Shown here piece after piece: positions 37,249-47,362 of a DNA stretch of 64,000 nt; positions within the stretch are counted from its first letter, which is position 1; every line of letters starts with the position of its first letter. The notes below the pieces were generated by a model. That model was not told where the DNA came from. It saw only the letters and a program-made list of their open reading frames with translations, and ran no database searches. Position numbers and translations under genes: made by a program. Source of the stretch: Paramarasmius palmivorus (Eukaryota; Basidiomycota; Agaricomycetes; Agaricales; Marasmiaceae); assembly GCA_037176845.1 (NCBI GenBank), contig JAYKXP010000022.1:1-64000 (forward strand), read 5' to 3'.

Positions 37249-38145
37249 ATGCCCAAAGGCCAAGGTCCTCGCAGTCACCCAGCTCCGGCAATATCCCCTT
37301 CGAAGTCGAAAGGGAAGAAAAAGACAGAAGATGAATCATTTATGGAGTTCTATCCAGGGTCCAAACGTCGTGTTGACGAGGAGACCAAGGCGAAAATTCG
37401 CACAGATCCAATGTTGAAGGCTTCGTGGCAAGCACATTACGAATATCTCAACTCTCGAACTCGAACGGAGGACTCTGCAGATTGGCCTATCACACTCCCT
37501 CGTGAAATTATGGACATTATCATGGGCGATCCATCCCTAGGAATACGTGAGCACCTAGCACTTGCAGGTATGTAATTTTATCGCACTATCTCATGCACGA
37601 CGGTCAAACTGGAAATGTCTACAGCAACTTGCGCTGCTCTGCGCCGTTGCTACCATCACAACGACATATGGCATGATATACGGAAAATGCGCTGTGTTTC
37701 AAAGAACGGCAGACAGGTCCCTTTGGAAATCCAATTGTATACTCGCAGGCCGCCCGACTCCAAGCAGATGCTTCATCTCGCTACATCGCCTCAGAAGAAG
37801 AAGGCAAACGGACCGTATTTCAAGGAACTAGCCGACCCTTATTCCCTGCATAAAGTGTCCATCAAAGATTGCTGGAAGCACGTAAGTCACTCGATGGTAT
37901 GAGTATTTGCATGACCATGGCTCACAGTCCCTTTTTTCTAGAGAATAACTGCTCAAAAGGCAAAAGAGCTGTACCCATTAGTAACTGATGAACATTTGGC
38001 GCGTCTCCGTTACTTTGAGCAGAATCATAACGGGTATCCAAATCAATGGACTGAAGAAGGTTATGCTGAGGTTTGCGTTGAATGGATGTTTTATCGCGTC
38101 AAGGCAGGAATGGAGCCTACTCCGAAGATCGAGGAGGCGAATTAG
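37249..38145 (+). CDS. F-box-like hypothetical protein
   Basis: Exons 37249-37567, 37625-37881 and 37942-38145 encode 259 aa. After a basic, disordered N-terminus, residues ~85-125 (WPITLPREIMDIIMG, LALAATCAALRRCYHHNDIW) have the hydrophobic spacing of an F-box. No leucine-rich or WD repeats follow. If it is an F-box protein it would bridge an SCF ubiquitin ligase to an unknown target. The start lies 132 nt from that of the ASX-like gene, so they share a short bidirectional promoter. Confidence 0.65.
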
Positions 38146-38311
38146 ACTGGCAGTACTATCGATGACTACAATTTTGCGAGATGGACACGCATTGGACATT
38201 GTACCGTTTGTGCCTGCTGGTACTATTTTCTTGTATGTATCATACACTGTACTCTACCCTACTCTATGTCAAGTGTACAGGAACCTTTGTTTCCATTCAG
38301 TATATTCTATC

Positions 38312-39539
38312 TCATACACTGCGTGTACCATTATCCGACCTTTGCCAGACTTCATTACTTGTACCAAGCGTCCCAATTGTGGTGAATTCCATACTGGATC
38401 CACCTTCAAGATCTGCCGTCGTGTGGATATTCATATCTGTGGACATCGGTGGGGTACAACTCTGTCGAGTAATTGCCGTTATCAGAGTACCATCATAATC
38501 TTGTCCCTTTGCAACCCGAACTATGATGAGCAACTCCGCGATACCCTAACGCGCGTCATGAGCATTCGACTCTTGAGCGCCAAACTCAAAAAGGCCTACC
38601 TGGATATTCGAATGCTCCAAAAAGACGAGGTTTTGCACCTTACTCTTGAAGCCAAACGCAAACACAAACACCACGCCAAAGACAAAATACAGTGCGGCGC
38701 TTTCCACTAATATAGCCATGAGGGAAGTGTATGACTTAGCATGTGCACTCCCGAGGGCGTCGATGACACGTTTCCGTACGGTCAGCAAACGTATCGATAT
38801 GAGGATGGTATAAAGTAGGTTGAAGATGCAGGAGAGAGCGAGGAACGCGACTTCGGCTTTGATGTTGATGAAGACCGCCTTGAGCTGAGCGCAGTGCATT
38901 ACTGCAATAGAGAGGCCTGTTCAAGTGAAAATTGGGAATACGAACCTTCAGGAACCAAAGGTCAACATACCAATAACCCCAAGATAGACCACCACCAGCC
39001 CAACGACAACTCCCACGTAATAGTTCCATATCACGAAACAGCGATAGAGAAGGAGTAGATACATCACCCATATCATGACGAAGTCACTGTCGGCCCGTAA
39101 AGTTTTAACCATACAAAAATGACGACGTAGCTAAGCCTAGGCGTACCTAGCCATTGCGACTCGATTCCACCAAAAATCTAACTCATATTCGATTAGGTCC
39201 TCCGGTGTTCCTTTGTGTGCCATGTTAATCCAGATATCTTCTGTGTATCGGGCGTTGCAAGCAAACCCAAGGGTACTGAGGAGGAGAGTGGCGATGATGT
39301 AGAGATACAGCAAACGGGCCTTCCATTTCCCGAGCCGAGAGGACCGTCTGCTTCGACGGACGACTATTGAAGCTTGGATAGAAAGCAGAAAGTATATACC
39401 TGAGAGTGGGAAGATTAGCTTTCAAGATCAGGTTCCGAGATTGGGCTTGTAGTATACCATACACAAATGCAGCAAGCACCATGCCATCAAGACGAAACCT
39501 CTGAAGCCATAGGTCTCGCGGTTCGTTGTCTGGGAACAT
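38312..39539 (-). CDS. Multi-pass (7TM-like) membrane protein, paralogue 1
   Basis: Five exons from MFPDNEPRDLWLQRFRLDG at 39539. Exon 1 ends at 39458 and the last exon is GIAELLIIVRVAKGQDYDG... to the stop at 38312. Seven hydrophobic segments are readable, among them GIYFLLSIQA, LLYLYIIATLLLS, FVMIWVMYLLLLYRCFVIW, VGVVVGLVVVYLGVIG and ALYFVFGVVFVFAFGF. A polar cytosolic-type tail follows. FACNARYTEDIWIN is identical in paralogue 2. Similar families are expanded in mushrooms and are sometimes described as receptor-like; ligand and G-protein coupling are unknown. Confidence 0.8.
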
Positions 39540-40940
39540 AGTGAAACGGGGAGTGATGATGGACCTTAATGCGTCAGGTATGCATTAGTATAGGATGGAC
39601 AGCCCATTAAACCCAGTTTGGCACTATATGAACGGTAGATAAGAACGGCGGTTTGATAATCGGTCTGCCTCGAGTTTCGAGCTTGTCTTCATACGAATTC
39701 CCGTCTGTCACGAGGTCATCAATACTGATAGAAAAGATGGCAGAGAAGCCAATGTTTGAATGTGCGCACAGTCTAGACATAATGAATGCTCCTTCCTATC
39801 GAGCTCTTAGATAGCCCCCGAGGCATTATGGGCTCCAAAAGTATGGTGCATTGTCTTTCGAGTATGACGTATAATTCAAGTCTTTGCGCCTATGAAAAAA
39901 AATATTCGTACTGCGAATTTGATCTTTAGTAGTAGGTAGGACTGATGATCATTTACTGTCGTGTATGGTCCGTACGTGATTTCCTGAACTTGCCAACGCG
40001 TTCTTCATCAGCTCGCCTGGACGTTAACTTTTCCTTTTCTGAGCGAGGAAGTTGTTTCTACCGAATTGAGAATAAACATGAATGAGAGGTGATCTTCCAC
40101 ACGTCTATCATGCCTAACATCAGCTTTTGACGCGAATATAGATATTCTCCGAACTGTCCGTACGCACCAAAATAATTCCCTCGAATCCCTGGTCTCGCCA
40201 GCTACAAGCATCGGAGTACCGTAACCTGGACCGCTCCCCTTATTTCAGTGACGCCGTCGAGACCGATATCTGAGAGACACGATTCATGTTACGGATTTTG
40301 AAGAACATGACAGTATGAGTTGAAGGTGCGAGGAGTGCGAGAGGCCTGGGAAAAGCCTGGTGATGTAAGCACACCCGGCACGGAAGCGGCCGTTGACCTG
40401 GTGTCTCCGGGGTTCAAGCTTTCAAGTTCCTTGTTTCTTGACTCCCATCCATCAACCATCCATTGACATCCATGCACTCAACTTTGGTCACCAGCCTGCA
40501 ATTCTTATCCCGTAAAAGCGAAGTGTATAGATAAGGAGGTCTAGGCCAATACATACGTGTCTGACAGCCAATGATCTTCCAAGCTGGGTGTCACGGTCAA
40601 GCAGCGCTCAAGCCGATCCCACAGCCAGTGGCAGACGTCGAATTCTCCCAGCCCAAGCTACTACGAAGCTATTGAAGAGATTCACAGGTCCAGAATCTCA
40701 AAATCTATACCACTACGTAGTACGTCGGAGCTTCCTCATACCTTCTTTTACGGCGAACCAGGTCCCCAAACTCTTCAGCTTATCTTGTGGCCTTCAAGCT
40801 GTGGAGGACGCCACCGCCGCTGACATTCCAGCGCCTAAATTATGGCGAATAGTGAAACTCAGTGTCACTTGGATCTCCCTAACATATAAAGGTCAGTCCT
40901 AAATTATTCAAGTTCTTCTGATAACCCTCCTGTTCGTGTC
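39540..40940. promoter_or_regulatory. Divergent upstream region of the 7TM paralogues
   Basis: 1.4 kb between two head-to-head starts. A 104-codon + strand frame at 40588-40902 has no support and ends in a TATAAAGG-like box near 40889, which could be the promoter of paralogue 2. Nothing else was recognised. Confidence 0.4.
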
Positions 40941-42110
40941 ATGGTCAGTAGTGCGAGTGTAAATAACGCTCCGCAGGATCTGTGGCTTCAGAGGTCCCGT
41001 CTTGATGGTATAGTCCTGGCTGCGTTCGTTTATGGTACGTCTGAGTCGTCAATACTATCACTTGGAAGGGTTTACCAATCTCCTCGTCACAGGGATATTC
41101 TTTCACCTTTCCATCCAGGCCTACTTTGCCGTCTACAAAGGATCTCAGCCAGCTCGCAAACGTCTCAGGAAGCAACAAGCTTGCGTGCTGTATGTATACC
41201 TCCTCACCACCTTCATCTTGGGTACAATATGTTTTGCCTGTAACGCGCGTTACACGGAGGATATTTGGATCAACTTCAAAGGTCAACGATCTACAGAGGA
41301 CTTGATCATTCACGAGTTCGATTTCTGGTGGAACCGGATGGCTGTTGCCTGGTCTGTCTTCGTTGTCTCTGCCGCACCGATGTCCGCAACTAATTATGTA
41401 CTTTGAAGCAACTTCATCATGATTTGGATAATGGATCTACTCCTTCTGCACCGCTGTTTCGTTATATGGCACTATAACGTCTGGGTAGTCGCGTTAATGA
41501 CAGCACTGTACTTCGCTGTCGTTGGTGCGTAATGTGACATATTTGCGGTTTCCACCGCTAATCCTGGCATTCTTGAAGGACTTTCTATTGTGGTAATGTA
41601 TTATGCTCAACACGCCGCTGTCTTTTCTAGCATTCAAGTCCAAATCGCCTTCCTCACTCTTTCCTGCACCTACAACCTTCTTTTCACTATCCTTGTCTCT
41701 GCACGTCTTCTCGTGGATCGCAAACGGATCATCGACGCACTCGGAAAAGCTCACGCCAGGGCCTACACGTTCGTAACAGCTACGATTGTGGAAAGCGCAG
41801 CCCTTTATTTCATTTTCGACGTAATTTTCCTCATTGCGTTTGGGCTCAAGAGTCATGCGCAGAATCTAATTATGATGGAATCTTCCAGTATTCAGGTCAG
41901 TCTTCACTTCCCTTCTTCAATGATGTGACTGATATGATAGTGCATTGTTAGGGTATAGCAGGTCTACTCATCATAGTTCGGGTTGCCCGTGGACAAGATT
42001 TTGATAGCACTATGCCTACCTCAACTCGACCGTCTCTTGAGCCCAGGACTACGTCGCGTGCAACCACAGTAGAACTCGGGGTCGAAATGGGGACGAGAGT
42101 CACTCATTGA
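40941..42110 (+). CDS. Multi-pass (7TM-like) membrane protein, paralogue 2
   Basis: Five exons with introns at the same places as paralogue 1. The first exon ends at 41034 and exon 2 starts at 41093. The protein aligns with paralogue 1 along its whole length (DLWLQRSRLDGIVLAAFVYG, FACNARYTEDIWIN, RKRIIDALGKAHARAYTF, LLIIVRVARGQDFD), with a different, shorter hydrophilic tail. Identical exon structure in opposite orientation indicates an inverted gene duplication. The start at 40941 is the first ATG, but the N-terminus is less certain than in paralogue 1. Confidence 0.8.
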
Positions 42111-42459
42111 ACGTCCATTGGGGCAATAGATACCGGTGACGAAGCGTGGCAAGCGTCGCGTATAGATATAGATTCCAGTGTCAAGACAAGCATGTCTGCT
42201 GTAGCTATCTGACAGCCGCGTGCAACTCGTATATTCTTATCACCCCTCTGTGGGATTGTATTTATTGCAGAATAATATTGCCCTCGCTCTCAAAAAAAGG
42301 AAGAGACCTGTCTGTTTACAGGAGACTAATTTGGTTTTAGTTCTCAGGAGTTTGAGCAAGATAAAAGATGTTGCCTCCCGAGCGCTTACAACGGAACCCA
42401 GTGGGTGTGATGCAAACAAGACTTTTGTCGTCACTAGGTAACTTGAACCCTTCTTCAAT
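42111..42459. other. Intergenic, upstream of U6
   Basis: 349 nt with no gene. A basidiomycete U6 promoter is expected here but I see no obvious TATA at -25 to -30; GGTAACTTGAACCC lies just upstream. Confidence 0.35.
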
Positions 42460-42483
42460 GTCCCCTTCGGGGTGACATACGAA

Positions 42484-42514
<31 letters not shown>

Positions 42515-42572
42515 GGCCCCTGCACAAGGATGACACGCTTTTCCGGAGTGGTAGACCTACGGGTCTCAATAT
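42460..42572 (+). ncRNA. U6: U6 spliceosomal RNA
   Basis: Near-universal U6 core is present: 5' stem-loop GTCCCCTTCGGGG, then AATTGGAACGATACAGAGA with the ACAGAGA box at 42498-42504, the catalytic AGC triad at 42510-42512, and the internal stem-loop from GGCCCCTGCACAAGG to GATGACACGC ending near 42538. The RNA base-pairs with the 5' splice site and U2 and binds catalytic metal. The sequence after the internal stem-loop (CCGGAGTGGTAGACC) differs from the usual AT-rich tail. The 3' end is uncertain; T-rich stretches at 42569-42595 could end Pol III transcription. Confidence 0.92.
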
Positions 42573-42735
42573 TTATTTTATTTTTCATCCTTTTTTCCCC
42601 CGGCAAACGTCTTGACACTGTTCAATTTTCTCGACCCCCAATGTCAATGATAAAACGTCGACATAATAACGAAGTAAGTCCGGTGCTAATAACAAAGTAA
42701 CAGTCCACGATTGATACATATCGTACACCATTCTT

Positions 42736-45133
42736 CTACTGTAAACTCTGCATTTGGAAATATAGTGATTCTGATTGTATCTGGACAAACACGGTGAGTA
42801 ACTCGTACAGAGTGTGCTTGAAGGCAGAAACTCACCCAAGGTTCCTTCCCTTTGGACTTATAATTCTCCGGTGGTCTTTCCCAGGCAGCAGCTCGCTCCA
42901 AGTCTTGCTTGGTCTTCAAAGGGAATACAACACCCAACTCATAATTTCGTATCTACATCTCTTTCGTCAGCAGTCTTCGAGATCAAGATATGAACGATTC
43001 CTCACATTCATTACGGGGTTAAAGCTGGATCCAGATAGCGTTCCCCATGCCGAAGGCGTGAAGTTGTGTGATCCTATATATGCCCAACCTATTGCTGATT
43101 CTATTACTTCAATGTCACTATCGCTATCGTCCTCAGTCTCCGAGTCCTCTTGTTCTTGATCCTGATCACCTGGTTTCCTCTTGTCGAAGGTGGCAAGCAT
43201 GGTCTACGGGAATGAGGAGACGCATCTCCCGACGGCAATGAACCATTGACTCACCTTGGTATGCATCAAGGTTTTCCCTGCCCGACTCTTCGAATCATGA
43301 AAGAGCTCTCTTGGGAAAGTCTTTGCGTCCCATGCTTTCCTCTGGCAAAAGTTGGTGCCACCTCCAGGTTCACCATGCTGACTACCTCTGACCGTCTCCT
43401 TACTCGGATAGATAATCTTCAATCCTCGCGGGAACGGGAGCTTCTCCCTTCGCTTTTTCGATTCGTCCAGCCAGTCTTGCGCAGATTCACCTCGAGCCGA
43501 CCAAAAGAACTCGTTGAGCCACTGGGTAGTGTATTGCCCGATACTTGAGCCCTACAGTATGACGGTAAGAATGGCTCGGGATGCAATTATCCAGGCTCAC
43601 TTGGTACTCTAATTGCAGCGATTTCGATTTGCTGCCCTTTCCTGTTCTAAGACCCATATCAAGGACAGCTTTCATGAGGCATGTATGTCCGGTCCTATTG
43701 GACAGTGAATTCGAGGACGAATGGTCAAAACAGAGGGGACGCTTACAAAAGAACGTTCGGCCATCCTTCGTGTTTTCCTGCAATGGAGGGTACGAGATGT
43801 ACTCTCACTTTAGACCAGTCCCAGCGCGTACAGATATCTTCGGTGTTCTTGATGGGTAAATTGGGGTGCTATGTGCTCGTGTCAAGCTTATGGCAGGATA
43901 TAGCCAAACAGACGCCTACATCTTGCATCAACATCGTGGCCAACGCTGGCTTGACGTTTACCGAATCCAAAACGCGTTTCATTACATATTGGAATGGTGC
44001 GGTCATCTTGCGATCAAAGGAGCACGGTGATGATAGTGGAGGGAGGTCTTGCAGCCAGACTGCCTATATGAACATTAGCAAGCTAAAGAAACTAACAAAT
44101 AGTGAGACGTACATTTTCAATATCTCTCCAATCGAATGGGATAAGGTTCGCCGTGGATATCACAACTCGAAGACGACCGGTCTTATAGAATATCTACGTG
44201 AAAGGTGTCAGTTATAGAGCTGACGGATCTGGTATGAGCACGCACAAGCATAAACTGGAATTGCTTTGGTGTTAGAGCGAGGGTTTTGACGGCGAAGGAC
44301 ATTGAGCCACCTTCATATGCATGCATCCATAACCTCCTCTCAGATACGCGGTTGTCTTGATCCAGTGGGGTAGAACATTCTTGATGGTTGCTTCGCCAGT
44401 ATTATCTGGTTGTGCAACGAATATGACTGGAACCCCCGATTCGAAGAACTGATAAATCCACGACAAGTCTTCCGCAAAAGTGGAGATAATAGCGAATGCA
44501 ATATCTGCTTTCTGAAGTGCAGGCTGTTAGTAATGAGCCGATTTGCATCTTGATTGAGACGCACCTTTCCCAGTATTTGCGTCAGACGGAAGGTCGGTTT
44601 CCCGTCCTTACGTGGATCCACGCCGGCGGTAGCAGTTGGTCGGAACTCTCCGTCCCAGAACAGTTCATCCGAAGACGCCGAGCTGTTCGATGAGGTGGTA
44701 TTGGAAGGAGTGCCACGATAACTCGAAGGTGAAACACGTTGCCTCTTTTTCGGTGGCTCTACTATCTGAATTTCATCCTCGTCATCTGATTTCTCTTTCT
44801 GTTTCTCTGCTTCGTCTTCTTCCGGAAGGCCTTTCGCCTTTCGAATCCGCTTCAACCTCTCTTTTTCCATTTGTGCCCGTTCGGATAGAAACGATGGCTT
44901 CGTCGATGACGAGGTTTCCAGAGCAGATGAAGAACTTTCTTGTCGTGAAACTTCTATTGCATGTTGTACTTGTCGTTGAAACTCTTGATCTGGATCCCTT
45001 GACTGCGTCCGACTTCCTGAGGCCTCCTGTAGACTGGTAGCGATCGCTCTAACAAGGAAATGAGTTGTTGAAGAACAAGAGAGGGTAGAAACACATACGC
45101 AGCAAGCTCTGGGTCGCTCTCGTCGCCATGCAT
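42736..45133 (-). CDS. TDP1: Tyrosyl-DNA phosphodiesterase 1 with N-terminal ubiquitin-interacting motifs
   Basis: Removes 3'-tyrosyl adducts left by trapped topoisomerase I. The start ATGCATGGC at 45133 opens MHGDESDPELAA; an in-frame ATG at 45232 is the alternative. Residues ~6-20 and ~35-52 fit UIM spacing (ELAAAIATSLQE, VQHAIEVSRQE). A Lys/Glu-rich disordered linker leads to FRLTQILGK and DIAFAIISTFAEDLSW. The first HKD motif is GCMHMK, the second KTLMHTK, followed by IGSHNFTPSAWG with its Asn. About nine introns of ~50-60 nt are needed. The protein ends YFQMQSLQ. All catalytic His/Lys pairs are present. Two N-terminal UIMs suggest recruitment to ubiquitylated protein-DNA crosslinks (inference). 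Confidence 0.9.
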
Positions 45134-45349
45134 AGTTGTGCCTATGTGGTGGATGCAGTGGGAAAGAAGTGATGACCGTAGCAGGCCGAAGCGCTTAGAG
45201 TCAATCGCGTCACGCGTGTAACGCGGTCCCATATCTTTTTTTTTTCAATCTCACTACCTGTACGACTCGACGCGTCTCCAACAAGAATTCGAGTAAGAGA
45301 ACATGGAAAATAGAGAGACTCGACCGCTAAGCTGTTTTTTTAGGAAATA

Positions 45350-46125
45350 ATGACCTCTGCCACCAGCCCAGATCCATCGTCTAGGTCGAGCATATGGCTC
45401 GAAAACGACGACTCTCATTGCTTCGTATGCAGAACAAAGAAGACGTTCAAGGACCTCAAAAGGTGCGGGAGATGTAAAGGACCACTGTACTGTGTATGTT
45501 TCGCGTGAATTTAATCTTCGCTTCCCTCTAACTATCATATCTAGGGAGCGGAATGCCAACAAAAGGACTGGCCGTCTCACAAACCGAATTGCACCAAGGC
45601 TACCGTGTGGTATGACGGATACCGCGCCTGCAGGGACGGTAGTGTACATGGAGGGAAATTGGAACTAATTACTTGGGAGGGCCCTGACGAGAATGGTAGA
45701 CCCCTCAAGAAGTGGAGTGCCGGTTCAGATGAAGAGTTGGAGGCTCTTAGGCGGATGTTTGAAGACGAATTCCAAGGGGACCTCAAGAAGTTCTTCGGGT
45801 TATGGCCTCGGGGGTTCAGATGGACATGCTGTGGGGTGCTCGCCTCTCAAACCTGGGGATGTGATCACCATGGCAGTGGTAACAAGCCCTGTACTTGCGA
45901 CTTTTGCCACATGGGAAAACCGCTGCCAGAGAATGTGTATAGCCATCCTACAACGTCTCGGAGGGGATTAACCTTGCTACGAGGGCCTGATCCACGGTGA
46001 GTGGGAATGGATCATTTGTCAATGCTTTGGACACTCACTATGGACTTTCTAGGTCATATAATCAGGCCCTTGCTGTAATGACTGCTGTCGGTCGTACTAT
46101 GCATGGTTTGCAGATGCCACAATGA
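45350..46125 (+). CDS. MYND-type zinc-finger protein, paralogue B
   Basis: Three exons (45350-45493, 45545-45996, 46053-46125) encode 222 aa. Finger: CFVCRTKKTFKDLKRCGRC, GPLYC, then GAECQQKDWPSHKPNC. The same downstream domain as paralogue A follows (WYDGYRACRDGSVH, FRWTCCG, GCDHHG, CTCDFCHMGKPLP). The intron that paralogue A has right after CTCDFC is absent here; the other two introns sit at matching positions. A Ser-rich extension precedes the finger. Function unknown. Confidence 0.88.
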
Positions 46126-46495
46126 AGAGCGTCCTGGAACATGCACTATCCTAGTACCCAATTTGTTGACCTCTAATGTATCATATTCCATTAACGAAGG
46201 AGATGTTCCGCAGTGACTCAAGTGATAGTTGAAGGCTCTATCGACGTTACTCCAATATTAATCGTGTACTGAATGATGTCTCGATGGGGATCTCCATAAC
46301 ATGACCAAAAATGCCAGGACCTTTGCTTTGGCAGAGGGTCGGATCCACACATAGGACGTCTGGTTTGCTCGGAATAGAATACGATGCACACGGGAACCAA
46401 AGTTGTCATATCTCTGCTGATGTTCTATGTTCACAAGATGTGTATTGCGATGTGACATGCTTACGAGCACGTAAAGAAATGTAATTTGCCACCCA
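46126..46495. other. Convergent intergenic space, MYND-B and SF3B5
   Basis: 370 nt between two stops, presumably both 3' UTRs. No further element recognised. Confidence 0.4.
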
Positions 46496-47032
46496 TCAAT
46501 CGTCTTCTTTTTGAGGAGGAGGTCCGCATGGTTGTAGCATCCTCTGAGAAATTCATAAATTCGTCAGCAAATGAACCTGAACTGGTAATAGCAAGCCTCG
46601 CACCTCTGTCATCTCAAACTTGACTCTTCCACGCGCCTCTCCGTCAGCAATAGCAAGATACGATAAGAGGGTTGGATGGCCGACAATTGAAGAGAGTGTA
46701 TCCCGATGTTGGTGAGTCAGCCAGTCGCTGTTGAACGGTGCATCAGTGGACATTCTAGTGGTAAAGGGGATAGCTTCCTTACTATTTCGATATATCAGCA
46801 TGTCCTGTAGAGTACATTAGATTATAGCAGTTCAAAGACGACAATGAACGACTTACCAGTTCCCGTATAGCGAGCATGCACTTGTGAATGTTGTCAGTCA
46901 CTTGCGCACGGTACTAACGAAGAAGATACACACGATGTTCTAATTGAGTATTTGCAGTATACCTCAGTTCAGAAGACTTCGAGGACAGAATTAGAAGTGT
47001 TCTACAAAGTGAAGTGTTGCGGGGCTCACCAT
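46496..47032 (-). CDS. SF3B5: Splicing factor 3B subunit 5 (SF3b10)
   Basis: Small subunit of the SF3b complex of U2 snRNP, which clamps the branch-point helix. Six exons: ATG alone (47030-47032), 46934-46976, 46857-46880, 46783-46804, 46604-46727, 46496-46543; 87 aa. TQLEHLHARYTGTGHADISKYDWLTHQH (read across four exons), SSIVGHPTLLSYLAIADGE and RMLQPCGPPP match the family, and the length fits the usual 80-90 aa. Five introns of 52-60 nt exceed the coding length. The single-codon first exon is inferred from frame and an in-phase GTGAGC...CGAAG intron; a longer open N-terminus without that intron is possible but not conserved. Confidence 0.9.
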
Positions 47033-47362
47033 GGTCGCTGCACATCAAAAGAAAGTTGCGTGGCGGTGCAGTCATGCGAAGTACACCCACGATCCGCGAC
47101 ATTCGTCGTCGACAGCCCTAAAAATTCCTCAATTCCTCTCACTGTACAGACTCGATTTGAGTTGACAGACTATGAATAAACGTGTGTATCTAAAATACAT
47201 TTGCGTAAAACAGGAATTGAGCTTGGACGACACGAGAGACGATTATCGGGCGGCTTATATACTACAGTCTAGGCATCACAATATTCCTTTATCAAAGACG
47301 CAGAAGCCCACCAACTATTGACGATCATTTTCGACGCTTGGAGCTACAAAGAGCGGATGTGT
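47033..47362. other. Intergenic, SF3B5 promoter and protease 3' end
   Basis: 330 nt. No distinct motif beyond AT-rich stretches. Part of a + strand frame here is a shadow of SF3B5 exons. Confidence 0.35.

Noticed and set aside
18438..40394. Shared GGCACGGAA(A)GCGGCCGTT at 18438 and 40377
   Set aside because: Similarity is limited to ~18 nt with no extension on either side; may be chance or a common regulatory-type motif.
42220..42441. 73-codon frame upstream of U6
   Set aside because: Lies in the expected U6 promoter and has no coding character.
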